Assembly (NCBI GenBank): GCA_021234535.1
Contig: CM037846.1
Span: forward strand, 12,974,705 to 13,038,704
Length of the DNA stretch: 64,000 nucleotides
Origin: Stichopus chloronotus
Taxonomy: Eukaryota > Echinodermata > Holothuroidea > Aspidochirotida > Stichopodidae
Reading direction: 5' to 3'
Part shown: positions 47,870 to 60,111 of the stretch, piece after piece
Position numbering within the stretch: position 1 is the stretch's first letter
How the letters are laid out: each line of letters opens with the position of its first letter
Made by a program: the position numbers and the translations under genes
The notes under the pieces: model-generated
Database searches by the model: none
Told to the model about the DNA's origin: nothing
The model's input: the letters and a program-made list of their open reading frames with translations, nothing else

Positions 47870-50419
47870 GTAAGTAGGGTCTGTTTATGTGTCTACCAGG
47901 TTCCATTTTCACAGTTTGAGACTCGAATGCTCAAGCAGCACAACTCTGGTTGATTGCTGATAAGAAGGATGCGACCTTGGAGGATGCGACCTTGTTCCCA
48001 AAATACGTCGGTAAATTTAGGACCGAGTATCAATTTTGCATGCATGTTTTTGCCCCCCACCTTACCCACATAAGGTCATGCTAAGGTCCTCAAAGTGTTG
48101 TTTGGCTTGGTAGAATGGAAGACAACCTGTCTAGTTTAATTTGATCATACAAGAAGTAGACTGTGGCAGCACAGCTGCTGTGAAGTAATAATGCAGGTAC
48201 TGTCTGCATGAGACATTACAGTCAGTTGATAAATTGACAGGTTATTGATTCAGCAAACTTAAAGGCCTCAGTTAGCGTGGATGGATGTCGGTTGTGAATC
48301 TGCTCAGGATCAACTTCCATCAATTTGATAAATTAGTTACAGTATATATCTCGTAAGGTGTGGAAGCATGCTCGCCTACACCGGCCGGCAGTTTGGACAG
48401 CGTTTCCTTCGTTTTTATCGTTTTATCGTTTTATCGAGGCGCTCATAGAGTTGAAAGGAATGGGAAAAAAAAAATTGGTATTGACTAATATTGCCTCATG
48501 ATATCAAAAGTTATTTATAGGACTTGAAAAAATTTCCTGCTATCTCATTGCCTTTTTGGACAACCTGTTTGATGAATGGTCATTTTTGGTGCCTTGAGTT
48601 AACATTTTGTAGGTGCTTGAATAGAAACAAAGGGATTATAAAATGAAAACCACCGGACCTGATCTGCTCTTTTATCCTTCTTTTCCTCTGGAAATGTTTT
48701 GATTTTGCTAATTTCTATAGTTGCAATACGGTACGTTACAAACTGATCGACAAATTTGGTCAAAGGTCTCTTAGCTAGGTGGGTATTTTCGGAGACTGGC
48801 CAATTTAGCCAAATTCTTTGTATAAAGATTTTAGTCAGTGGGTTGTAGCTGTGTATATTTGATGTGGCCGTGTACCTGTTATACGCATAATCCCAGTACC
48901 CTTGTGAAGTCAGTCTGGAAAAACAATGGACAAAGTCACAGATGAACAGTGTAAAAAGTCTGTGACAAAAGTCCATATCCCTGTGTATGTGTTCCGTATG
49001 TTTGTGTGTGTGTGGTCTTCAGTTCCTGTTGTTATTATTTTTGTGCATACTGTATCTTACTCGTTTTTTTGAAGCTCTCACCAATATGGTCACCGTCAAT
49101 CCTGGTCATAGAGTAAGGTCAACTCATTTCACTTTGAAGAGAGACGTGGTTCTTTGTCCATTTCTAGCATAAGTACATAACAGTCTGTCATTCGAGCTCA
49201 CTTTGTTACTGATGGGAAAAAAAGTTGAGCTGCTATTTTGATGCTATTCTTTCCTAATGCCGTCAATACAATTCACGTTCTTGTTTTTTCATAAGGAGGA
49301 TTGATACATATTTTCTGTGTCACATAGTTAGTTGAGAGAATGCAGTCCCGCCCCCCAGAGCTGCCTGTTTGTGCATTAAGTAGTTTATCTTCCGCCAACT
49401 CAGTTTCAATACTGGTTGAACACTGAGTGTGAAGAACTGGAAATGGTTTTGAAAGTTAGACATTCTTAACAATGTACATTGAACAGGAAAATTCCAGGAA
49501 CATTCTCCCTTTGAGAAGTTTGAGAATGGGTAGATTTTCTTGTCCTGAATAGTAATATTAAAGTGATTACGTGTGAAGGCAAAAAGCAACAACATTGATA
49601 TTTCATCTCCAAAACTTTGGTAAGGCTTTTAATTGCACCATTCAGACAATCTGGAAAAATAAATCGGTCTCAGTTGGTTAATTCTGCCATATTCAAATTC
49701 ATCTAACATAACGACAAAAAGCGTAGAATACGAATATGAAGTGTGGTCGACAGTTTTCATTCAAATCAACGGTGTGCTTCTTTGAACAAGCCAGTGGGAA
49801 GTATACTAGTATTGAATATTCAGTTAGTCAAAATAAATCAGGATCACTGAGTCACAGAGTTGTGATCAGTTTGAAGGTTATTTGTAAATACAGTGCTTCC
49901 TTTCACCAAATACTACAATTACCGATGCTGACCAAGGAGCCACGACTTGAATAGTATGTTTTTGATACACCAGTGAAACCTGTACTGTTGCATATTCATT
50001 ATGTACTGTAGGTGCTTATAGTAAGAACCGTTAATTTTCAATTATGATTTCTGTTTTTTGCTGTTTTCATGCCAACCCCATTCTCAAAGAAGTTCCTGTC
50101 ATTTTCCTTCATTGAAAGATGTAGTCCGTCCATGTACAACCTCTCGTGTAAATTTAAGTATAAAGAAAAAGTTAAGGTTAAACATAAACTTGTCCGTATG
50201 GTTTTTAGTACACACGCAATCACTTTAAAATTTACTGGTATGTAAACCTAACGTAATATTGCCTGTAGCTGCACGAACGAAGCATATTTGGAATACTGTA
50301 GATTCACACTGTCCCCACATCTGACTGTCCTTTTGGATTCCTTGCCAAGGCAGAAGGAATCTATGCGATGGTGATGTTGTGTGTGTGTGTGCGTGTGTAT
50401 GTGACGCCTTGCTTTTAAA

Positions 50420-51990
50420 CACGATTTTTTAAGAAGTGTAACCATGACTGATACTGATACTCATACTTGGTGTGTGGGTTGGTCATACTGAGTAGATGAT
50501 CCCTATTGTTTTTGGTGGAGGTCAAAGGTCAGTTGAGGTCACCAGAGGTCGAAATGTGAAAACCTTGTAAACACGGTATCTCAAGAATGGTAACTCTGAC
50601 TGATGTCATACTTGGTGTATGGGTTGGTCATATTAAGTAGATGATCCCTATTATTTTGGTTGAGGTCAAAGGTCATTTTAGGTCACCAGAGGTCAAACGG
50701 TGAAAACCTTGTAAACACGATATCTCCAGAAGGGTAAGTGTGGCTGATCTCATACATAGTATGTGGGTTGGTCACACTGAGTAGATGGTCCCTATTGTTT
50801 TTGGTTGAGGTCAAAGGTCATTTGAGGTCACCAGAGGTCAAAATGCAAAAACTTTGTAAACACAATATCTCAAGAACAGTAACTGTGACTGATGTCATAC
50901 TTGATGTATGGGTTGGTCATATTAAGTAGATGATCCCTATTGTTTTTGGTTGAGGTCAAAAGTCATTTGAGGTCACCAGAGATCAAACTGTGAAAACCTT
51001 GTGAACGCGATATCTCCAGAAGGGCAACTGTGACTGATGTCATACTTGATGTATGGGTTGGTCATATTAAGTAGATGATCCCTATTGTTTTTGGTTGAGG
51101 TCAAAGGTCATTTGAGGTCACCAGAGATCAAACTGTGAAAACCCCTTGTGAACACAATATCTCCAGAAGGGTAGGTGTGACTGATGTCATACATAGTATG
51201 TGGGTTGGTCACACTGAGTGGATGGTCCCTATTGTTTTTGGTCAAGGTCAGAGGTCATTTAAGGTCACCAGAGATGAAATTATGAAAACTTTGTAAACAT
51301 GATATCTTAAGAACGGTAACTGTGACTGATGTCATACTTGGGGTGTGTGGGTTGGTCACATTGAGTAGATGATCTCTATTGTTTTGGGTTGAGGTCAAAT
51401 GTCATTTAAGGTCATCAGAGGTCAAACTGTTAAAACCTTGTAAACACAGTATCTCCAGAAGGGTAACTGTGACTGATGTCATACTTAATGTGTGGGTTGG
51501 TCATATTGAGTAAATGATCTCTATTGTTTTTGGTTGAGGTCAAAGGTCATTTGAGGTCACCAGATGTTAGACTGTTAAAACCTTGTAAACACAGTATCTC
51601 CAGAAGGGTAAGTGTGACTGATTTCATACTTCGTGTAGGTTGGTCATATGGACTAGATGATCTCAATTGTTTTTGGTCGAGGTCAGAGGTCACTCGAGGT
51701 CTCCAGAGATCAAACTGTAAACACAATATCTCCAGGAATCTTACCTTGACTGATGTCATACTTGATGTGTGGATTGTATATACTGAGTAGAAGAATCCTT
51801 TTGTTTGTGGTGGAGGTTAAAGGTCATTTGAGGTCACTTGAGGTCAAACTGAAAACCTTGCAAACACATCTCTAGAAGGGTTATGATTACTGATGTCATA
51901 CTTGATATGTGGGTTGGCCATACAGGATCCCTATTGCTTTTGGTGAAGGTCAAATGTCATTTGAGGACACCAAAAATAGGTTATTTGGGG
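50420..51990 (+). repeat. 145-bp satellite array with DR1/DR4/DR4 AGGTCA half-sites, about 11 copies
   Basis: The marker block GAGGTCAAAGGTCA or a variant recurs at 50518, 50662, 50807, 50952, 51097, 51244, 51391, 51536, 51679, 51813 and 51946 (period 143-147, shortening to 134 at the right end). A typical unit has AGGTCA-A-AGGTCA-TTTG-AGGTCA-CCAG-AGGTCA, then CTTGTAAACACGATATCTCC, GTGACTGATGTCATACTTG, GGGTTGGTCATATT and CCCTATTGTTTTTGGTTG. It matches the family at 26300-27040. Confidence 0.95.
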
Positions 51991-54249
51991 TTAAAAGGCT
52001 CATTAATGTGGTGTTTCAAGTGCAATTATTGTAGTTTATCTCATTCTTGTCACGTGGGTAATTCATGTTTGATATATTATAACCATGTTGCAAGGAATCA
52101 CAAAGCCTTTTGGCTTTCTGGTTGTTGAGATGCATCCAAGGTGCTTTTAAAGGAACTGCCCACAAATTTGATGATTTTGGGGGATGTCCGAATTTTTTAA
52201 GAAAACAAGACCTGTCCAATCCTGCTTCAAGGACTCACACGCAGAAGATTTCCCCTCAAAGCCTAGGTCTTGTTTCTGCTCATGCTACCGGCAGTACTTA
52301 GGTCAGGCCTCAGTGTGTTTGAAAAGTGAAGGATAGGACATTAGTCTTCCATGACAGAGTTGTAGGTTACATGGTAAAGATCACATTTTCAGCCCTGTGT
52401 CGCACTTTCTCTGATGTGATCAAACTTGCAGCGATGCAATAATTTTTGTTGTGGGTAATAGATAACCTAGATGTGACTTAGTATATGTTGATGCTCTCTT
52501 ACGACACAAATCTTAGAAAAGGAAGGAAAAAAGTAGGAAACAACCATTCCTCTTTTGGGAACTATGCAAAGTGTACCGTACATTGTACGGTCAAGCAATC
52601 ATTCTGTCTCATTTGCCGACTGGTGGATATGACTGTGTAAACTGCCATAATTCAAATGTGTTGCCGTGGTTACATTGTTTTCTGTACTGTGCCTATTAGA
52701 CGGCCATTTCCTGAGTTTAGTTCTGATTGTGCAAAGTTTAATGAAGGCATCGATACACTGCAGTAACTGTCAGCAGTACTTGGCCATCACCGTGCAGCTC
52801 AGTGATCAATATTTCTTAGCTGAAAAGAATCAACGAATTTTGTATTTGAAAATCTGAAAACCCTTCCTTGTTTTTTCCATTACTCTTCATTTTTTTCTTC
52901 TCTGCTGTGACTCCAGCAGACAGCCCATTCAGCAATCACAGCACAACAGTTGGCTTTATTGATTGTCAACTTCATTCAGGCAACTTCTTTATATATTGTA
53001 GCCAAGCTAGTATCAACACCAATACTTCAATTAATCTCAGTTATTGACGTAAACTAATGGTTACGGTAACTACCTTAGATGTACTTCATTGTCAGTCCTT
53101 CATTATCAGTTTGATGCATAATCACACACACGCATGTACACACACGCATACACACACGCACACACACAAATGATTTACTGTACGCCACAACGTTGTGCTC
53201 ATGCCCCGTTGTTCGTTGCACAGATTAATTGATTGTGGTAATTAATCTCGGGTTTTTTTGTGCCTTGCCTTTGTTCTGTGACTTTTTGTAGCTCTTCAGT
53301 AGATGAGGAATTTTCATAAGGTGTAATTTGAGACTAACCATTGATGCTCATGTGTATTCACCGGCTCCATTTTTTTCCCCTTCAAAGTTATTAAGGAGAT
53401 ACAGGTATGCTTCTACAGTACCTGATTTGGAAGAAGAAAATGCAAAGAGTTATGTGAGGTCTATATCACAATGAACTACTGTATCTTCCTTAAATTACAA
53501 CTTTCCAAATGATCTGGTTCATAATTTATCCTCACGGTACATGGAGCACATGTATACCCATGGATGCATATTCCTCATTGTAACTCACTGTACTCCTGTA
53601 TACAGTAGTACTTGTGGCTAATATACAGTATTTGTACCAGGCTTCTACACTGATGAGATGTTCAAAGAGTATGCATGCATTGATATTCCTAGACTACTTT
53701 AAGACCTCATTTGGTCATTGTTTTGTGACAATTCATTTGTTTTCTGTCAAGTCAATTACCCACTGACTGAACAGTCTTGTTTCCATGACAAAGGGTGTCT
53801 ACATTGAGTTGGTTGACGTAAATAGACTGTAGGAAATTGTAATTTTCATAGCCTTTGATGTTTATGATGATAATGATTGTGATTTCAGTACAGTAGTGTC
53901 AGGATAAAGGTGGTATTGAAGTACTGTAGTAGTCATGGCTTTTGTTTGTTTTGGCTGGGAGAAGGTAAGCAAGTGCTCCTGTTGATACAGTGCCATAGTA
54001 ATATTTGTCAGAACAGGGCTCTACTGTAGCCAAAGCAACTAGTGAGGGCCAACTGTAGCCCAGCACTGATCTTGCTGGCAGACATGAAGAGCGCAATTAC
54101 CGGACTACTGGCTGGCACAAAATTTTGAGTGTAAAAAACCACAGGTTCCATTTTAAACAAATTTGAAGAGTGCTCAAACATATACAGTATTTCAGTACTG
54201 TACTGTGAAACAAACTTTCTCATGAAGAGAAAACTGGTCAAAAACAATA

Positions 54250-54649
54250 AGGGATGGACCAGATATCTGGTCTGGCAGGAGTATCCGACCAGATTGTGAA
54301 ATTAAATCTGGTTCTGGCCAGACATTTATCAATGTCCGGCGGAACATTTTCCACCGTTTTGTTATGATTTGGCTGCAAAATAGAGGGCATCATTCCTCAC
54401 GAAATTTCATTTCTTGACACAAAAGAGATAAGGATGTCATCACAGTAGCAGCACACAACAGATGTTGTAAATATTTGTGAAGTATCTTTAGGAAATACAC
54501 CGAATCCATTAAAGGTCCAGTACATTTAGATGTTGTACTTTTGTAACTTAGGAAAGCGGTCTAAAAATTCGGTCAGGGCGGATTTCAAGTAAGATCCAGC
54601 AAAATTCATGTCCGGTCGGATCTTGAAACTTAAGATCCGGTGCATCCCT
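54250..54649. mobile_element. hAT-like MITE or foldback element (400 bp)
   Basis: Left end AGGGATGGACCAGAT; right end is the reverse complement of AGGGATGCACCGGAT (13 of 15 identical). AGGGATG-ACC is a common hAT-type terminus. Inside are repeated CCGGTC/GATCCGG motifs near both ends. The flanking 8-mers (AAACAATA and AAAAATTT) do not form a clean target-site duplication. No transposase frame. Confidence 0.55.
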
Positions 54650-56939
54650 AAAAATTTTCATTTTGTAGACATAAGGTAGGGGTCAATTCTTGACACAAGT
54701 TTACCATTTGCACCATTTGCCATCTCAACATGTTTTGTCTGCAAATAAAAATTCCCAAGGAGAGTGGCCCCCCTCTCAGGACAGCATCTACACTTCACTG
54801 AGAAAGCACTTCAACCACCACTTGGAATTCCCTGGCTAGAACCGTGTGTTAGAGTAGGTACCAATATGCTGACCACTGAGTGCTCTAGGTTTGGTTTCAG
54901 TAACTTAAAGTGGCAAGTTTAGGGTGTCATGGAAAAAAAAGAAAAAAAAACAGAAGTTGAGGAAAAAGCAGAAAATGTTCAGATTCATGGAAAACACATT
55001 TCTCCTTGACAAAAAAATAAAAAGGAAAGGAAAAAAAAATAAAATGTGAAGAATAAAAAGGTTTGTTGAAAAACATTGACCAATCAAAGTTTGAAGCAAC
55101 TTAAAAGTGTATGTATGCAAATAACTGATCACCACAGCTACAGTAGGATACTTGCAATCACGGAATGTGAACAAAGAATTGAAAGTACTGTACATCACAG
55201 AAAGTCGCCGAGAACGCCCAAGGAATGCCCACGGAAAATCACCGAACTTGCCCATGAAAACCGGAAAATTGACACATAAAGTTAGATAAAGAGCTTGTTA
55301 TTGTTGGTGGGTATGCGGACGTCGCGAGCGGCGGTGTTGCAGGTTATCAGTGCCCTAGGCATGGTACATGGGAGTGCAATTTTTTTGCTGAGACAGGTAA
55401 GCGAGTTGTTCGTAAATCACCAAACCAGAAGAGTTTGGGGATAAATCACTGAGAGCAGCCTCATTGGATCGAGTCACCCTGTCAGCCAACAGGTTGATTG
55501 TTTTCTCACTCAGCTTTCGATGCAGAAAATCAATGAGAAAATCCGACAGTAGTACGGTGTTTGTTTGAACAAACCTACAACAGATCTACATCAAGTGCGG
55601 CACCCTGATTCTGTTCTTCTTTTCAAATAAATGTGCAAATAAATCGTGAAACGTGACTCCTTCCCCCCTGCCCTCTGTAATCTGTGTAAAATCATCTGTT
55701 TCCATCACTCATTGTACTTTACGGTACTTAAAGTGTTGATATAGTAGATGACCTTTTACATTTGTTGTCTGTCTGAGATGAAAATGTGATCAAATAGCAG
55801 CAAACAGAAAATTTAGTTTAAGGTGTGTCAGGAAGTGTCCCCAGTGAGTTCAGGCTGTAGAGAGTGAAAAAGGGGTCTTTGTCGGTGCACAAATATCCAA
55901 AACAGGTGGTACTGTCGGCAATAAAGTTTTCTTGCAACTTGAAAGTTTAAAAAGCAAAATTTTGTTGAGAAGGTTGCCAAACTGTCTCTCTCTCAGCCTT
56001 GAAGAGAATGACTGCAAACTTGCTCAGTTGTGACAAGTGTTCCCTTCTTTGATCAAGATCAGGCAAAGTTCGTAGATGGTTCTTGTAATTCTACAAAAGC
56101 CGTTGGAAAGCAATTCTGTCAACGCAAATTTGTGACCAAACATTTCCCCCGTCCTGAAAATTTCCTCGCAGACAACCCCTACTAGCAATTCCCATCCAAC
56201 AGTTCCCAACTGGGTGAATTCCCCCCCAAGCAACTCCTCCCCCCTGACAATTCCTTCAGGAATAAGGGTAGAGTTAGGTGACGGGGTAAGGGAATTGTCT
56301 GGGGTGGGGGAGGGAATTCTCTGGAAAACACTTTACTTACCTTCAACTGACTGTTGGAAAAAAAGTGACTGATCTTTACTTTTGTGATGTCCACAAATGG
56401 ATGTGTTTAGCATGGACATTGTTAATTTTTCAACTACAGTCACAGTTCATATGATATACAGTACCTTCCAGATGTTATTGTAAACAACTCAACATCATTA
56501 AGTCATACAATAATGGCAGTGTTACATTTACTGTCTTGTATCCCAGAAGCCCAGACTTCATACGGTTGGTTTGCTCTCTGTCGACCTAGTTTTTTCTGTC
56601 AGCATAAGATAAAGCAGTGATGACATTTAGTGGTAGTCCACCCGTCAAAGTTACTTGGTATCGTAAACTTTGTAAGAACAGATGAGCCAGATTTCGTAAC
56701 AACTGTTGTCTGTTAAACAACGGAATCAGTTAGGTCTTTTGCCCAGTCGCAATTTTATGAACAAAGGATATCTGAATTAATTTAAAATCTGGCCAAAGAA
56801 ATTGGAATTGCAAAACAGCACATGAACAAATACAGTATGTCCGTAACAGTGCAGCAAATAGAAAATTGATTTGATTTCTTCGTACCTTTAATATATTTAT
56901 GATTATTTCAATGAAGACATCAAAGATGTGCAACATGTT

Positions 56940-57334
56940 TTAAGGTGGAATATGAGTTGTACTGGCAATCGCGTGGTCAACTACTGCACCTTTGTTCTTT
57001 GTCAGTGTTTCAAGAAAGAGAAAGTGGGGGGAAAAGATCACATGTCACAAAATTGGAAAGACAACCATGCACTCATCTTCCAGATATTTGGATATGAAAG
57101 AATGTCTTGACATTTTTATTGGCCCTACAAAATTCAAACTCTCCAAGAAAGCATGCTTGGTTAATCACTGTTACTTGAAATCTGACAGATCAATGGGAAT
57201 GGATATGAATATCCATAAATGCAAAAAAAAAAACGGATCTTAAACAAGTTTTTTTTTTGCAGTGGCTATTACATACAGCATTCTGCATAATTTGATTTTC
57301 ACTGACAAATTTTCAACTCATATTCCAGCTTTAA
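56940..57334 (+). mobile_element. TTAA-flanked MITE-like element, copy 1
   Basis: Bounded by TTAA at 56940-56943 and 57331-57334. The ends are GGTGGAATATGAGTT and, inverted, AGCTGGAATATGAGTT. Internal sequence matches copy 2 (59729-60111) along its whole length in the opposite orientation, for example ATTGGCCCTACAAAATT and CTCTCCAAGAAAGCA. TTAA flanks are typical of piggyBac-type insertion, though the ends do not start with CCC. No transposase. Confidence 0.75.
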
Positions 57335-58184
57335 TGAAATTCGCTACTGTATAAATATATGGAAAAGTAGTAAGCAATTTACAGTGCTTGCAAAGAAGTA
57401 AAGTACCATAAAGGTTCTTTCTTGCCATGACCTTATAATGCCATTCCTGTAATGTAATTGTGATTTTTTGGGGAAAGTATATTAAAGAACACACCCTAGA
57501 AGTTGTCACTTGGCAACTCATCTGTCATGAATATCCGTACTGTGAAACTTTACACACATGATACTGTATGCTACATCAAGTACTGCATCACAAATTTGCA
57601 ATAAAGGAGGCCTACATGTGGTCCATAGAGATCAGTAGAACTGCTATGTATAGAGTAAGCATTATGAGAGATATGAGCCAAGAGAAATCAGAGCTAGAAA
57701 ACAGGAAACGATATTGAAAAGTCTTTACCATTCATTGTACTCTAAGTTCACACATTGTGTGGATTTGCTTTCACTTTGATTGTACTACTTTAGTTTAAAA
57801 TCTAAAGAATGTTTGCATTGTGGCTGAAGTGGCTGAATGCTAGTTTGATTGCAGGGCACATTGTACTCTATTCATGTTTTTTTTTATGTGTGTGTTTCTT
57901 TTTTCTTTCTTTTTTCTGATCTGAATGTAACTTTATACCCATAGTGGCAATTGCTATAGGTGTGCCTTGCACATCGCTGTGGTACAAACATAACACTTAT
58001 GTGTGATGTACTGTGCAGTACTCCATACATACTGTATTCATACATACTGTATGAGGCAGGAATGTGTGTAAAACGTTTAGCCTGTATTAAGCTGTGTCCA
58101 AGAAACTTTTTCTTTAGTTCTTGAATCAGTTTATCAATTATTGTTTGACTTTGGTGCTTGACTTGCAGTCCTTGCTTGGTTGCA

Positions 58185-58420
58185 TTTAGACTTGGGTGTG
58201 TTCACACTTGGATGTGGATGCACTTGGGTGCATTCCCACCACTTGGGTGTGTTCATGCTAGGGTGTGTGTATGTGTGTGAGTGTGTGTGTGCGCGTGCGT
58301 GCTTGGGAGTGTGCTCACTTGGATTACTGTAGGTGTGTGCAAACTGTGCATGTGTGTGTAATTGGGATCATGCATGTTTGAGTGTGGATCCTTGGAGTAT
58401 GCAAGGTTGGATGTATTGGT
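58185..58420 (+). repeat. Degenerate TTGGGTGTGTTCA-type tandem repeat with a TG-rich core
   Basis: Words such as ACTTGGGTG, ACTTGGATG, CTTGGGTGTGTTCA and GCTTGGGAGTGTGCTCA recur every 20-30 bp around a (TG)n stretch at about 58262-58305. Confidence 0.75.
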
Positions 58421-59728
58421 TTGTTCCTACAGTTTGCTCCTTTTTCCTTTGTAACTTTGTTCATCCATACAGACTGTATACTGTAAACATGCACTGAAAA
58501 CATTCAGGAGGGATGTTATACAAGGACACTGTGTAGTATACTGTATTTTATAAAGTCAGTCCTACCAAGGTACAGCCAACTGTAATATTACAAACTTTGA
58601 CTGAGTACCAGAAACCTGAAATGTCTGGAAGACGCAAAGAGCATCAGGAAAATGTAATGCAGTTTGACTTCTCAATGGAACAGTTGAATTGATGATACCG
58701 TGGAAAGGAGTCGGTTAGTCACCCGTGAAATGCTTGAGGACATTGTGTGACAAAAAAAAAATGCTGTGTTTGGATTAGATTTATAGGAATGTTGGATTAG
58801 TTTAGCTGAGACAGGCAACTGTTAAGTACTAGATACCAGTGGTCCATGGATACCCTTTCTGTGTAGAGTCTTAGTGCACAGCACTGTTTTCGATAAATTT
58901 ACTGTGTGCCTCACTCACAGGACATGATAGGAAGTTGACCTTTATGATTATTGTGGAGCATTTTGACCAACTGGCCACTATGTGTTACATAATAGTCCTG
59001 TTGATGATGACTACGTATACTACAGGCCACTGTGTGGTACTGTACTGTAGGTCTCCGTGTAGACTGGAAAGGTGGATGGTACAATGGAATCTAATGATGT
59101 CGGATCATGTCGATAGGTGAGATGATTAAAAAAAAACAGAGGGTGACTGGTTTTGCATTCTTAAGTTGGATTCTTCTTTCACTTCATCCTGGGTGTTAAA
59201 TCAAAAGTTACAAGATGTTGATCTACAGAAGTGAACCTCAGGACCAAGTGGCTTCTCATCACTCCACATGCTCTGGTTCCTCCATTAAGTCCAGTTTGGT
59301 AGATACCTTCACAGCATCTCTGCTAGACTCATCCTTTGGATGTATGCCTTGCAGTATGATGAGATATCAAAAACCATTTTGAGAGGCAAATCTCAGGTGT
59401 GAAGGAATATTAAAGTGGCATACACCTGCAGTTTGAAGCACCGCTTGAGTGAGTTCCTGATACTTTACTGTATGATCGCAATCGTCGCACAGTTGCGTGG
59501 GGTGGGGAGAGAACTTCAGGTGGGCTGTGAGCGCCATCGATGTTTGTCTTGTCTTGCAAAGAACTTTAAGCAGGTGTACAGTACATTATGATGCACTGGG
59601 TGCCATCTGGTATTAATTACAGTCCAATGTCACCTGATTGTGATCGAAACATCCGTAGAGTATAGACGTTGAACATTGAGTGAGTTCATCCAGTTCGAGG
59701 AAGATTTCACTGACAAGTGAAGAGGGTT

Positions 59729-60111
59729 TTAAATCTGGAATATGAGTTAAGAATCTGTCACTTGAAAGTCAAATTCCACTGAATATGTCATAGCCACGAC
59801 CAAGAACATATATTGTTTAAGCCATGTTTTCACATAGATAAATATATATGATATCCGTTACCAGTTGGTCTGTTTGATTTCAAGTAACCTTGATTGGCTG
59901 CTTTGCTTTCTTGGAGAGTCTAAATTTTGTAGGGCCAACAAAAATGTTCAGACAATTTTCATGTTCAAACACCTGGAAGACGAGTGCATAGTTCTCTTTC
60001 AGGTTTTGTGACCGGTGATCTTTTCCCCTACTTTTTCTTCCCTGAAACACTGACGAAGAGCAAAGGTAAATGACCAGGTGATTTCAAGTATGACTCATAT
60101 TCCAGCTTTAA
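59729..60111 (-). mobile_element. TTAA-flanked MITE-like element, copy 2 (inverted)
   Basis: TTAA at 59729-59732 and 60108-60111; ends ATCTGGAATATGAGTT and inverted AGCTGGAATATGAGT. Internal 375 bp against 387 bp in copy 1, differing by point changes and small indels. Confidence 0.75.

Noticed and set aside
48599..48976. 125-codon minus-strand open frame in the GALNT intron
   Set aside because: No recognisable domain, no splice context or duplicate support; length is within chance for this amount of AT-rich DNA.
56928..57243. Coding-like frames in the MITE copies (shared GPTKF-LSKKA translation)
   Set aside because: The similarity is explained by DNA homology of the two TTAA-flanked elements; a one-base indel shifts the frame between copies and each copy has stops.
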